Positions 18,232-26,457 are shown, numbered from the stretch's first letter. The stretch is 64,000 nucleotides of DNA from Chania multitudinisentens RB-25 (GCF_000520015.2 NZ_CP007044.2:3968001-4032000); one strand, 5' to 3'. Made by a program: numbers and translations. The notes: generated by a model not told the origin, from the letters alone.

Positions 18232-18735
18232 TCAACTCAATGCCGCTACCGTGGTCGGTGAATTAGACAATCCCTTTGCATACGCCAGATCATAAACATC
18301 ATAAAAATCGATCTCACCTTTATTGGCGATGATTTCCTGCATTCGAACCTTTAACACCATGCTGATAGAAGGCTCATTAAATAATTCCTGTGTTGTCTGC
18401 GCTGATAACGTACGGGTAAAGTACCATTCACCGTTATAGCAAACTCGTAGATCCAACACGCCGATATCTTCAAAACGGTAAACCGGCTTAATTTCAATCA
18501 ACAACATGGCAAACATGAACAATACAAAAGCAGTAAAACCCCAAAATGCCAGCAACCCCATATAAGGCACCGGGTACATAACCGCAATCACGGCAAAATA
18601 ACCTACAAACATGGCAAGGCACAGGTAACGGTGCTCGCGCGCAAATTCACTGTTGAAACGCGGCTTGCCGTCACGCCCTTCCTGCTGGTTAATCTGCTCT
18701 ATTTCCTTCACCAAGATATTTTTAATCATATCCAT
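18232..18735 (-). CDS. ylaC: YlaC family inner-membrane protein
   Basis: The protein resembles E. coli YlaC: an N-terminal cytosolic part (ENREGRDGKPRF-like DGKPRFNSEFAREH), two adjacent transmembrane helices at about residues 35-80 (YLCLAMFVGYFAVIAVMY, FTAFVLFMFAMLLI), then a soluble domain with YRFEDIGVLDLRVCYNGEWY and KGEIDFYDVYDLA. The length of 167 aa is typical. The function is unknown. The RBS GAGGTT lies 10 bases before ATG. Confidence 0.88.
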   Translation of the reverse strand: MDMIKNILVKEIEQINQQEGRDGKPRFNSEFAREHRYLCLAMFVGYFAVIAVMYPVPYMGLLAFWGFTAFVLFMFAMLLIEIKPVYRFEDIGVLDLRVCYNGEWYFTRTLSAQTTQELFNEPSISMVLKVRMQEIIANKGEIDFYDVYDLAYAKGLSNSPTTVAALS

Positions 18736-18958
18736 CGCAATATAACCTCATGCATGAACACATCACTACCGTGATTAATATCCGCCTACGCTAACATGAG
18801 TACAGTTTAGCAGGGTAGATCAATTCTGATACAATTCACTATCAACTGTTATATTCAAGCGACTACAAGTTGCTATCTACTTGCAGCAACCCCAAAGAGG
18901 TATTAACTGAATAACAAAACCCCTGCTACTTAAGCGAAATGTATCTCTCTGCGGTTTA

Positions 18959-19255
18959 TCACGGTTGTGCTGCCTTTCCTTGGGCAACCATAAACATGCG
19001 TTGAGCAACATCATCAGCCTGCTTGATTTTGCGTTTCTTCGGCTCGTCACCACACTGTACGGCGCGCATATAGGCAATTTCATGCGCTTGGTCGAGCATC
19101 GCAATGACATTGTCACGTGTAGATTTATCCAGATTACCCAAAATAGTAGTGATAATCGCCTGATAAGCATTTGAAGCCGAGGTTAGTGATTGTTCTCTGG
19201 CCTCTAGCACCTCAATACGTTGCAACAACGCCTGTAGTAACTCGGATTCAGACAT
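18959..19255 (-). CDS. Hypothetical helical/coiled-coil protein
   Basis: This is a 98-residue protein that I do not recognise. It begins MSESELLQALLQRIEVLEAR, a heptad pattern suited to a coiled coil, and ends in a basic region (DEPKKRKIKQADD). I choose this start because AGGGGG lies 5 bases before it. The frame is open 8 codons further. Codon use is like the chromosome. Next to it lies an IS element, so its original downstream and upstream context may be disturbed. Confidence 0.65.
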   Translation of the reverse strand: MSESELLQALLQRIEVLEAREQSLTSASNAYQAIITTILGNLDKSTRDNVIAMLDQAHEIAYMRAVQCGDEPKKRKIKQADDVAQRMFMVAQGKAAQP

Positions 19256-19439
19256 AGAAGCCCCCTGCTGCCAAACCATTACCCTACCTGTTTATAGTTT
19301 AGCAAAGGATAATACGCTGCAAATACCCCATTCCACTGGTGGCCACCCTCTTCTCTTCACTCCACTTGATGGGAAGCGGGCTTTAATTTCATATGATATT
19401 TGAGAAAAACCAGTGGTCACTGTGTAGTCCCTCCAGTTT

Positions 19440-20258
19440 TTAGTACCACCGCCAATGAGGATCTCCGGCCAGTTTTTGCCTCGCATAGATAACCGGTGGC
19501 ATATCACCCAGTGAGCTATGTGGGCGTTCCTCGTTATATTCTGTGCGCCAGTCTTCTGTGAGTTCACGTACTTCAGACAATGTTCTGAACAGATACATAT
19601 CAAGTATTTCTGTTCGCAACGTTTTGTTAAATCGCTCGATAAATCCGTTCTGCATCGGCTTTCCGGGCTGAATAAAATCGAGTATCACTCCATGCATCTC
19701 TGCCCACTCGGATAAGGCTGCGGCAGTGAGTTCTGGCCCGTTATCACTTCGTATATAAGTCGGGTAGCCGCGTTCTGCACTTAATCGCTCCAGAATGCGC
19801 ACAACACGATGAGCCGGTATATTCAAGTCAACTTCGATTGCCAGTGCTTCCCGGTTAAAGTCATCAACTACGTTAAATAACCGGAATCGCCGCCCGTCGC
19901 TCAAGGCATCACTCATAAAATCAACTGACCAACAGTGGTTCATTTTATGTGGAATAACCAACGGCTGTGGATGCCTGTTCGGTAAGCGTTTTTTTCCTTT
20001 GCGTCGGAAGTTGAGTTTTAACAATCGATAGATCCGGTAAACCCGCTTTGCATTCCACAGTAATCCTGCTTGGCGTAACTTATTGAACATAAGTCCAAAA
20101 CCATAGGCCGGATACTGATGCGCCAGTTTTTGTAGCGCCTCAACCACAGGCAGATCCCGTACTGTGTTCGGGCAATAATGCAACAGGCTTCGACTGATAC
20201 CGATAATCCGGCACCCGCGTCGTTCGCTGGCCTGATGTTCCGTCATGACGTAACGCAC
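19440..20258 (-). CDS. IS3-family transposase OrfB (DDE integrase domain)
   Basis: OrfB holds the rve/DDE catalytic core. The D-D-E residues are in WSVDFMSDA, IRSDNGPELT and GFIERFNKTLRTE. The frame extends upstream without a stop to the end of orfA. Expression would be by -1 frameshifting on A AAA AAA C near 20285, which joins OrfA (ending VSKKL) to ...KKTLTVPEKRELVRYVMTE. The ATG-based start listed here is only the first Met inside that frame. Confidence 0.9.
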   Translation of the reverse strand: MRYVMTEHQASERRGCRIIGISRSLLHYCPNTVRDLPVVEALQKLAHQYPAYGFGLMFNKLRQAGLLWNAKRVYRIYRLLKLNFRRKGKKRLPNRHPQPLVIPHKMNHCWSVDFMSDALSDGRRFRLFNVVDDFNREALAIEVDLNIPAHRVVRILERLSAERGYPTYIRSDNGPELTAAALSEWAEMHGVILDFIQPGKPMQNGFIERFNKTLRTEILDMYLFRTLSEVRELTEDWRTEYNEERPHSSLGDMPPVIYARQKLAGDPHWRWY

Positions 20259-20281
20259 CAGCTCACGCTTTTCGGGTACCG

Positions 20282-20548
20282 TTAAAGTTTTTTTGAAACA
20301 ACATCCTTAAGAATTTCATGATCTAAGCTCAAGGAAGCATACATCTGCTTTAACCGACGGTTTTCCTCTTCCAGCTCTTTCATTCGTTTGATATCAGAGG
20401 ACTCCATGCCGCCGTATTTAGATTTCCAGTTATAATAGCTGGCTTCCGACACACCGTTTTCACGGCACACATCCTTCACATGCCGACCCCCTTCAACTTC
20501 TTTCAGGACCCTCAGGATCTGAGTTTCAGTGAAACGCGCTTTCTTCAT
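20282..20548 (-). CDS. IS3-family transposase OrfA (HTH)
   Basis: OrfA is 88 residues with the IS3-type helix-turn-helix (RFTETQILRVLKEVEGG, VCRENGVSEASYYNWKSKYGG) followed by a leucine-zipper-like coiled coil (RMKELEEENRRLKQMYASLS). It binds the IS ends and is fused to OrfB by programmed -1 frameshifting at its last codons. Confidence 0.9.
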   Translation of the reverse strand: MKKARFTETQILRVLKEVEGGRHVKDVCRENGVSEASYYNWKSKYGGMESSDIKRMKELEEENRRLKQMYASLSLDHEILKDVVSKKL

Positions 20549-20622
20549 GATGAGCCTCCATTGGTTGCATTTTAACCAGAGAACTCCATTAAGCGGTAAG
20601 ACTAAATTCAGGGGGGACTACA

Positions 20623-20731
20623 GGTCACCCCACTCTGCATCCGAGTTAAAACCAAACGTACCAATCACACAATAAACCCCTTCACCAATACGTTCAGTAG
20701 TTACTGGACTGACTACATGTAGTTGGCTATG
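20623..20731 (-). pseudogene. Fragment of a gene split by the IS3-family element
   Basis: On the minus strand an open frame enters the IS (ending FGFNSDAEWGD). When one GGTCAC copy and the IS are removed, it continues in frame into 19420-19389 as HWFFSNII followed by TGA. Reconstructed, this is the C-terminal end of a protein (about 44 residues remain). No start codon is left upstream, so it was already truncated. The family is not recognised. The reconstruction depends on the assumed target duplication. Confidence 0.35.
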
Positions 20732-20762
20732 TTACATCCAAGCCAATCGACAAGGAAAAGTG

Positions 20763-21221
20763 ATGGATACGGTTGAACAGGTAAAGGGATATTTTTACAA
20801 AGGTTACTGGAACCTGAAACCAGATGAGCTGTGGGCACTCATTCTAATTGATGCAATGAGTCAACATTTAGAGATTGGTGTAACAGCAGCGGCAGGGATT
20901 ATTGCCGGATACCCCATATTGCCAACCCCCAGCAAACCCGCAGGTGCCACTAAAGGAACAAGCATTGCATCCATTCTTTCTAGAAAGATGCTGCCAAATG
21001 CCAGGCTGCCACTTGGGATGCAGATCCCTACAATTACTGGCCGTATTTCGAGTATGCGTATCTCACGCACTAATAAAATTGGAGCCATTATCGGTCGCTA
21101 TGTACCCTGGATCGGGTATGGTGCTGCTATCTGGTATGCTCAGGCTATATTGCGGGATACCAGTCAAGTTTTTAACAGCATCGTCGCACCGAAAGACCGC
21201 ATTCAATGGACATATTTCTGA
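20763..21221 (+). CDS. Hypothetical membrane-associated protein upstream of DUF1493
   Basis: The 152-residue protein begins MDTVEQVKGYFYKGYWNLKP and carries a glycine/alanine-rich hydrophobic segment (GVTAAAGIIAGYPILPTPSK) and a second one near the end (IGYGAAIWYAQAIL). These suggest membrane association. The start with AAGGAAAAG 1-2 bases upstream is preferred over the overlapping GTG. I do not recognise the family. It overlaps the following DUF1493 gene by one base (TGATG), so the two are translationally coupled and probably work together. Confidence 0.65.
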   Translation: MDTVEQVKGYFYKGYWNLKPDELWALILIDAMSQHLEIGVTAAAGIIAGYPILPTPSKPAGATKGTSIASILSRKMLPNARLPLGMQIPTITGRISSMRISRTNKIGAIIGRYVPWIGYGAAIWYAQAILRDTSQVFNSIVAPKDRIQWTYF

Positions 21222-21538
21222 TGAGCATTGAAAAAGAGATAATTGATTATATTTTCGAGCAACATAGCCCACGAAAATATTATCTATTTGGCTCACGGCC
21301 AACGATCACGCTTGATACCGAGTTGACAGAAGCTGGTATAGATATCCTGTGGGAAGATGCTGAAGACACACTTGATTATTATTTTAAGCACTGGAAAGTA
21401 AAACTTGAAGGGTTTGATATAACGCGTTATTTCGATCCTGCCTTTTTGGGTTCACCTGAACCAGATCCGCCGCTAAAACCTCTATATGTCTGGATGCTTG
21501 TTGAGTCCGCCAAAGCTGGCCGCTGGCTCTATGACTGA
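21221..21538 (+). CDS. DUF1493 family (acyl-carrier-protein-like) protein
   Basis: This 105-residue protein starts MSIEKEIIDYIFEQHSPRKY. It has the DUF1493 layout: an ACP-like helical part with a TLDTELTEAGIDILWEDAEDT motif, then FDITRYFDPAFLG. The family is small, mostly enterobacterial, often sits next to secretion or surface-linked genes, and has no proven function. Its usual partner position downstream of a small membrane protein is kept here. An IS150-like element lies 18 bases beyond the stop. Confidence 0.75.
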   Translation: MSIEKEIIDYIFEQHSPRKYYLFGSRPTITLDTELTEAGIDILWEDAEDTLDYYFKHWKVKLEGFDITRYFDPAFLGSPEPDPPLKPLYVWMLVESAKAGRWLYD

Positions 21539-21606
21539 CAAATGGCCGGGAGAAATTGAACTGCACCCTTAAAGTTGGACAATAAATCCACAGGGTGCAG
21601 ATTTTC

Positions 21607-22131
21607 ATGCGAAGAAAATATTCCGTAAAATTCAAGGTGCAAGTCGCTAAGCACTACCTTTCACGAATCGAGGGAGCAGACTTGACGGCAAAGAGATTCA
21701 AGATCGATCATGGTACTGTCCGTAAGTGGGCTGAGGTTTATAAGGCTCATGGCCATGATGGTTTTGAGACGTCGTATCATCGTTTTTCTGCCGCCTCGAA
21801 GGAGGCTATTGTTCTTGATATGTGGGAGAATCATCTATCATCGCGACAGGTTGCTGCCAAGTATAAAATTGCTCCACCTACTGCTTCAAAGTGGGAAAAG
21901 TTGTATAACAGTGGCGGGATAGATGCATTGCAAGGAAACCGAAAGGAGCGACCGCCGATGATAAAAACCATCAAAATCACACCCAAACTGCCAAGCACAC
22001 AATCGTCATCCTTCAGTTCCGAACAGGAAGAACTGGAATATCTTCGCGCAGAGAATGCTTACCTAAAAAAATTACAGGCCTTAATTCAGCAAGAAAACGA
22101 ATTGATGCAAAAGAAAAAGCAAAAATCGTAA
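21607..22131 (+). CDS. IS150-like transposase OrfA
   Basis: OrfA is about 174 residues with two helix-turn-helix units (RYSVKF-type start MRRKYSVKFKVQVAKHYLSR, then HLSSRQVAAKYKIAPPTASKW) and a C-terminal coiled coil (SEQEELEYLRAENAYLKKLQ). It ends in an A-rich stretch, GAAAAAG (22113-22119), where the frame used by orfB is reached by a -1 shift. Confidence 0.9.
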   Translation: MRRKYSVKFKVQVAKHYLSRIEGADLTAKRFKIDHGTVRKWAEVYKAHGHDGFETSYHRFSAASKEAIVLDMWENHLSSRQVAAKYKIAPPTASKWEKLYNSGGIDALQGNRKERPPMIKTIKITPKLPSTQSSSFSSEQEELEYLRAENAYLKKLQALIQQENELMQKKKQKS

Positions 22132-22172
22132 ATGAATTAAGGCCATATCATGCACTACGCTTATTACTTCTG

Positions 22173-22955
22173 GTGGTTGGGTTACCGAGAAGTACGTTCT
22201 ATTATCAACTACAAATTAGTGAAAGGCCTCAGCCTTACACGGAAGAAAAGAAGATTATTTTAGATATATTTCATAAACATAAAGGTAGGTACGGGTATCG
22301 TAGAATTACCGCAACAGCCCGTAAATTAGGCTATTGGATAAATCATAAGACGATCCAACGATTGATGCACGAGCTCAATATCGCTTCATTTGTTAGAAGG
22401 AAAAAATACCAGTCCTACAAAGGAGTACATGGAAAAGGTGTTCCGAACCATATCCAGCGCTGTTTCCAGGCTTCAGCTCCCAACCAGAAATGGGTAACTG
22501 ATGTCACAGAATTCAATATCAATGGGAAAAAACTATATTTATCTCCCATTCTTGACCTATATAACAGTGAAATAATCTCCTATGAATTGGGTGATATCCC
22601 AAATTTGAAAATGGTTGATAAGATGCTTGGCAAAGCCATTGAAAAACTAAATACTTGCGAAAAGCCGATCCTTCACTCAGATCAAGGCTGGCAGTATCAG
22701 ATGATACCATTTCAAGAAAATCTTAAAAAAAATGGAATTACTCAAAGTATGTCCCGAAAAGGAAATTGTCTGGACAACGCGGTAATTGAAAATTTCTTTG
22801 GGATACTGAAAACAGAGTGCTTTCATGGAAAACAGTTTGTTGATATAACTGATTTAACAAGGGAAATACACAGCTATATTCATTACTACAATCATGACAG
22901 GATAAAGATGAAACTTGGCGCTCTGAGCCCGGTACAATATCGGACTCAGAGTTAG
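22173..22955 (+). CDS. IS150-like transposase OrfB (DDE integrase domain)
   Basis: OrfB contains the catalytic triad in WVTDVTEFN, LHSDQGWQYQ and NAVIENFFGILKTE. The coding frame reaches back through ...AKIVNELRPYHALRLLLLVVG to the end of orfA, so the real product is probably an OrfAB fusion; the start given is the first internal ATG. No disabling mutation is visible. Confidence 0.9.
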   Translation: MVGLPRSTFYYQLQISERPQPYTEEKKIILDIFHKHKGRYGYRRITATARKLGYWINHKTIQRLMHELNIASFVRRKKYQSYKGVHGKGVPNHIQRCFQASAPNQKWVTDVTEFNINGKKLYLSPILDLYNSEIISYELGDIPNLKMVDKMLGKAIEKLNTCEKPILHSDQGWQYQMIPFQENLKKNGITQSMSRKGNCLDNAVIENFFGILKTECFHGKQFVDITDLTREIHSYIHYYNHDRIKMKLGALSPVQYRTQS

Positions 22956-22995
22956 TCGTCCAACTTTATGGGGTCAGTTCAAAATCCCGGCCCTC

Positions 22996-23938
22996 TTACT
23001 CCTCTACCGCATTATCGGGTTTATCAGCTACTGGCATTTCAACACGCAAATCAACCCTCCGGCCAACAGGGATATCAACCGGTGTACTGTCTGGTATCGG
23101 TACAAACACGGCGTTGCCATTTTTATCAACGGCACCGCTATCCATGCACTCGATGTTTCGCGTTGAGTATGGGCCAGTATCGTATGTTCGGTGATACGTG
23201 CGGATTTCAATGCCGCCATCTGGCAAGACTTTAGGCACCACCCACACAAGGCCGCGTTTGTTCTCATCAAGCGGGATTTCTATGCCGTTTCCGGCACCAC
23301 CCCACGCGCCGTCGCCATTGAAGCCCAGAAGGCCGGAAACCCGGTAAACGGCAGTCGTGATGCGCTCGGTTGTCACCCCCTCACTTTCTGCATTCAGCAC
23401 ACTAGTGGCGTTACCAAACAGCCGGACTATCGGACTCGCGATTTTGATAAATCCGTTCGCGTCAACAGCGGTATTCCCAGCGTGATAAACAGAGTGGTTT
23501 GTCGTGCCGACGCGAACTTTTACACCGCTCACGCCCCCGGACACATTCGAGTCGCCCATCAGCACCAACGGTTTTGTCATCGCGTTGACTTCCAATCTAT
23601 CGCTGTGCCGCAGTATTTTTGCTGTCGCTGTAGTGGAATTTCCATCAGCCGTAGCCAGCACTTGTCGTTACACCAAAGCTGTTTGCTCGGTATCCTGCGC
23701 GGGCATATGGTTGTAGCGTGAATGCGTTTACGCCAGTAAAGTTGTTTGACCCAGCTTGTGATGCATCGCCATAAAAATTCCACGTGTACCAGTTACCTGC
23801 GTAGAAATTGCGGCGGTATAGCTCGTTACTACTCGTTGCTGATGGGTAATAGAGTTGTGTGTACCCATCGGGATCAATGCCACTTTTATAAACAACCAAG
23901 ATACCGACTTTAGTCAGCGGGTACCGTAGAACACCCAC
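22996..23938 (-). pseudogene. Phage tail-fibre C-terminal region, frameshifted
   Basis: Two minus-strand frames overlap by about 16 bases. The upstream one (PLTKVGILVVYKSGIDPDGY, then YAGNWYTWNFYGD) has the pyocin-knob-type repeat. The downstream one carries NSTTATAKILRHSDRLEVN and KVRVGTTNHSVYHAGN, typical of tail-fibre ends. Together they are one fibre gene broken by a frameshift near 23650 and cut off at its N-terminal side by a deletion. The gene belongs to the degraded lambda-type prophage. Confidence 0.8.
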
Positions 23939-24279
23939 ACTGGGTTATCGAGTCTTTCAAACGCAGCAGCAACCGGGTTTATCTGCGTCAGTAAATCACG
24001 TAATTCTCGTCTCTGTTGCGCAGTGGCCTGAGCATTGCTCTTTGCCTCAGACTGCGTTTTATTTAACCCAGCAGTGTATTCCGAAACTCGACGGTGTGTA
24101 TCCGCCACCGCTTGGACTATCTCTTGGGAAACCTTTATTGTCGCCCTTCCCGATGCGTTAAAACCATCCGCCGCACCAGCCGCGCCTGTGGCCTTTTGCT
24201 GGAATCTATCCAGCTCGTTATTACCCCGCTGTAGTTCGTCGGTATCGACGCGCAGGGAGATCGATGCAATATCTGCCAT
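23914..24279 (-). pseudogene. Tape-measure protein, N-terminal fragment
   Basis: The start MADIASISLRVDTDELQRGN, followed by coiled-coil sequence (AQQRRELRDLLTQINPVAA), is the N-terminus of a lambda-H-like tail tape-measure protein. Such proteins are normally 700-1000 aa. Here the frame runs straight into tail-fibre sequence and stops after about 120 residues, showing that most of the tail module has been deleted. The chosen ATG has GGAGCAAGG upstream. Confidence 0.8.
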
Positions 24280-24511
24280 GCCTTGCTCCAGAAAAGTGTG
24301 CATTTATCAAAAATGTGAGACATTTCATAAGGTAATTTACTGAGCAGACCAATGAAGCATCACTAAGAATTAAACCTTAATATATTAAGATAACTCCATT
24401 TATGAAGCATTCCGTTGACTCCTTGTTTTTAACTCAATGATATTAAGTAGTGCTGCGTCGCCAATAGGCATTATTTGCAGTGCAATAAACAACCTAACCT
24501 CTGAGGCGTCT

Positions 24512-24778
24512 ATGACCATAAAAAAAATACCATCATTAGTTGCGGCTTTACTTGTTTTGGCTTCAGTATCTACACCGGTAAAAGCGGTGAAATTTGGAGT
24601 TTCAAATAACATAATAAAATATACATTCATCACAGCAATACCAAGCCCAGCCTATATTTCCGTGAGATGTGTTTATCGAAAAGACACATATCAGAACGGT
24701 GTACTTAAATCCTCCGAAACGATTTACGAGAGTGGTTTACTAAGTCAAGGATGCAGATACGGTACTTGGACAGCCTAA
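24512..24778 (+). CDS. Small secreted protein, prophage cargo (moron-like)
   Basis: This 88-residue protein begins with a Sec signal peptide (TIKKIPSLVAALLVLASVS, cleavage near VKA) and has two Cys (VRCVYRKD, SQGCRYG) that could form a disulfide in the periplasm. The RBS GAGG is 6 bases before ATG. It is on the plus strand within minus-strand tail genes, which is the usual position of a lysogenic-conversion cargo gene. I do not recognise the family. Confidence 0.65.
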   Translation: MTIKKIPSLVAALLVLASVSTPVKAVKFGVSNNIIKYTFITAIPSPAYISVRCVYRKDTYQNGVLKSSETIYESGLLSQGCRYGTWTA

Positions 24779-24865
24779 TAGCATCTACTATCTATAATTA
24801 ATTTATAATAGGCATAGCATAACCATAAGCCATGCCTATTATACAAAATAAGTGAAGCGCATTTC

Positions 24866-25281
24866 TTATTGATTATGGTGAATTAAAGTCAGTGCGACTG
24901 ATTCCATAATTCTGATATCCAATAACGCGGTTGCCTCATCCTCTACGCCGTGCAACTTCATCAGCCAGGGCAGGCAGTTGTAATCCAACCCGGTTACCCC
25001 GCTCATGCCGGTACGCCACTGGGTCGCCAGAGATCGGAAAACCTGAAAAGTGGGCCAGACACAGGGCCAGACCTCCACTGGATCTGGCTCCACATCCTCA
25101 AGCGTTAACTCGAATGTGGCGAGTTCTTCTTCGGAGGGATCAGGCGTATAGAATGCCGAGGCAACCGCTGTCAGTTTTTTTCGCGTAACGCCATCAGTTC
25201 ACGGGTATATGCCATCGCAATTGCATCAAACGCACGCGGGTAGTTATCCAGCAGCACTGAAACGTTATTCGTTTCGATCAT
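24866..25281 (-). pseudogene. Tail-assembly chaperone pair (lambda G/GT-like) remnant with -1 frameshift site
   Basis: The first frame (MIETNNVSVLLDNYPRAFDA..., 36 residues left) ends at TGA right after A AAA AAC. A -1 slip there joins it to the second frame (LTAVASAFYTPDPSEEELAT..., then WPCVWPTFQVFRSLATQWRT, a DUF1799-like tail protein). Lambda-type phages make G and G-T chaperones by just such a -1 shift. The gene is short and its 5' side runs into the integrase fragment, so it is probably a deletion product. Confidence 0.6.
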
Positions 25282-25689
25282 ATCGTAGATGGACGTTTGC
25301 AAATAAATCAGGGGAAAACTGGGGCGATGATTGCGGTACCATTGAACCTGGAATTACATGCAGTAAAGCTAAGACTGGGAACGGTTATTGATCGCTGCCG
25401 GTTGGCCAGTACAACAAATTTCATGATTAGTGCCGGTATCAGGAAAAATAGCCCAGATGGCTCTTTGCACCCAGATGGGTTGACGAAAAAATTTGTTGCA
25501 GCACGAAAAGCTTCGGGATTGGAGTTTGAAGAAAACCCACCAACGTTTCACGAGATCCGTAGCCTTGCATCGAGGTTATATAGCGTTGAGAAAGGAGAGG
25601 AGTTTGCACAGCGTCTGCTGGGGCATAAATCAGCAGTCATGACCAAGAAATACCTCGACCCAAGAGGGAAGGAATACGTGCTTGTTTAA
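25276..25689 (+). pseudogene. Lambda-type integrase, C-terminal catalytic fragment
   Basis: The frame from GATCATATCGTAG onward matches the lambda Int catalytic domain: IVDGRLQINQGKTG, then PPTFHEIRSLASRLY with His and Arg, LLGHKSAVMTKKYLDP with His and the nucleophile Tyr. The first catalytic Arg and the whole N-terminal half are missing. Sequence to its left is tail-gene DNA on the opposite strand, so a large deletion joined the two. It cannot be active. Confidence 0.85.
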
Positions 25690-25936
25690 AAAGACCGGAT
25701 ATAGGTTTTCGTGTATTTTCGTGGAGTGCGATTTTTTATGCTTATAAAACAACAAGATAAAAAAAGACCGAATACGATTCCTTTAGCCGTGAAATTTCAA
25801 TTTTATTATTTTAAATCAAGTAGTTATGTGATTTTTTGGCTATAAAACACGCCACAAAGCGCCGCATTACGGCCCTTTAAGATCATATAGTTACCTGCTT
25901 TATTCGTGAAACCTCGTGGAAATTTCGGAAGGGAAA
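25690..25936. other. Presumed attachment-site region between two prophages
   Basis: This stretch follows the 3' end of the integrase fragment, where lambda-type phages carry the attachment site. It also lies a few hundred bases beyond the end of the second prophage's late operon, where that prophage's left end is expected. The sequence is AT-rich and contains TTCGTGTATTTTCGTGGAG and, later, CTCGTGGAAATTTCGG. No exact core repeat can be proven because the other att half is outside the window. Confidence 0.4.
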
Positions 25937-26149
25937 ATGACATCAACAATCTTCATCACCTGCCTCATCCTAGCCGCCGTCATGGTGCTGATCCATCCGG
26001 CACTTTGCATCCCCTTCATCATTGTGGCCTATCTGCTTGCAAAGAAGGGCCGCATGGCTCTGGATAGCGGCACCAGCATCGCCCTGGGCATAGTCTGTTT
26101 CATCGCCGCTTTGACGGTGTTTGTCATGATCCGTCAGTGGTTAAAATAG
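25937..26149 (+). CDS. Small two-span membrane protein
   Basis: This 70-residue protein consists almost wholly of hydrophobic segments (TSTIFITCLILAAVMVLIHP, then CIPFIIVAYLLAK and a second span IALGIVCFIAALTVFVMI). The ATG used is preceded by GGAAGGGAAA; the frame is open seven codons further. The family is not recognised. It may be cargo of the second prophage or a leftover of the first. Confidence 0.55.
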   Translation: MTSTIFITCLILAAVMVLIHPALCIPFIIVAYLLAKKGRMALDSGTSIALGIVCFIAALTVFVMIRQWLK

Positions 26150-26219
26150 GAGTGCCACACTTGCCACATTAATGGCATAGGGATAAGGTGGCTAAAACTC
26201 AGCCATAGGGAAATATACA

Positions 26220-26450
26220 ATGGACATGTCAGAAAAAGTTATTAAGGACATCATTCATGATGCCGCTGCTGATTTAGTTGCCGATGCAGCCCGCCGTATC
26301 TTTAATAAAGGTGTGGAAGTGAATACCTACACAATTATTGAGTGTTTGGTTGATGATCTAACATTTTCCGAAATTAAAGACGACAAGAAAAAATCCCTTA
26401 TCTTGTCACTTGCTATTAAAGAGGTGCAATCTCATATCGGAAATAAATAG
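26220..26450 (+). CDS. Hypothetical small helical protein
   Basis: This 76-residue, mostly helical, acidic protein (MDMSEKVIKDIIHDAAADLV at the start) has an AGGGAAA RBS 9 bases before ATG. It is on the plus strand, convergent with the giant gene of the prophage, with only 7 bases between the stops. Its position at the edge of the prophage suggests cargo expressed in the lysogen. The function is unknown. Confidence 0.55.
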   Translation: MDMSEKVIKDIIHDAAADLVADAARRIFNKGVEVNTYTIIECLVDDLTFSEIKDDKKKSLILSLAIKEVQSHIGNK

Positions 26451-26457
26451 GTGTTTT

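Larger units (their letters stand above)
19421..20622 (-). mobile_element. IS3-family insertion sequence (IS407/IS51-like)
   Basis: A 1.2-kb element carries overlapping orfA and orfB. Its terminal inverted repeats are TGTAGTCCCTCCAGTTTTTAG at the left (from 19423, one base longer than shown as needed) and the matching GGGGGGACTACA at the right end. The 6-bp word GGTCAC occurs directly on both sides (19415-19420 and 20623-20628) and is the likely target duplication. If so, the left end includes two extra bases (TG). Both transposase parts are intact, so the element may be active. Confidence 0.88.
21557..22981 (+). mobile_element. IS3-family insertion sequence (IS150-like)
   Basis: A 1.4-kb element bounded by inverted repeats TGAACTGCACCCTTAAAGTT and, at the right, AACTTTATGGGGTCAGTTCA (reverse complement TGAACTGACCCCATAAAGTT). 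The direct repeat AAAT flanks it (21553-21556 and 22982-22985) as a 4-bp target duplication. When the element is removed the flanks form GGCCGGG-AGAAAT-CCCGGCC, so it landed in the loop of a terminator between convergent genes. Confidence 0.92.

Noticed and set aside
19292..19603. 103-codon minus-strand frame crossing the left end of the first IS
   Set aside because: It runs across the IS border in a frame different from the transposase; only the short split-gene reconstruction fits the flanks.
24400..24633. Minus-strand frame opposite the small secreted protein
   Set aside because: The plus-strand gene has a signal peptide and RBS; the opposite frame has neither.
25297..25689. Functional integrase for the second prophage
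   Set aside because: The N-terminal half and first catalytic Arg are missing and the gene is joined to tail-gene DNA; it is a remnant of the first prophage.
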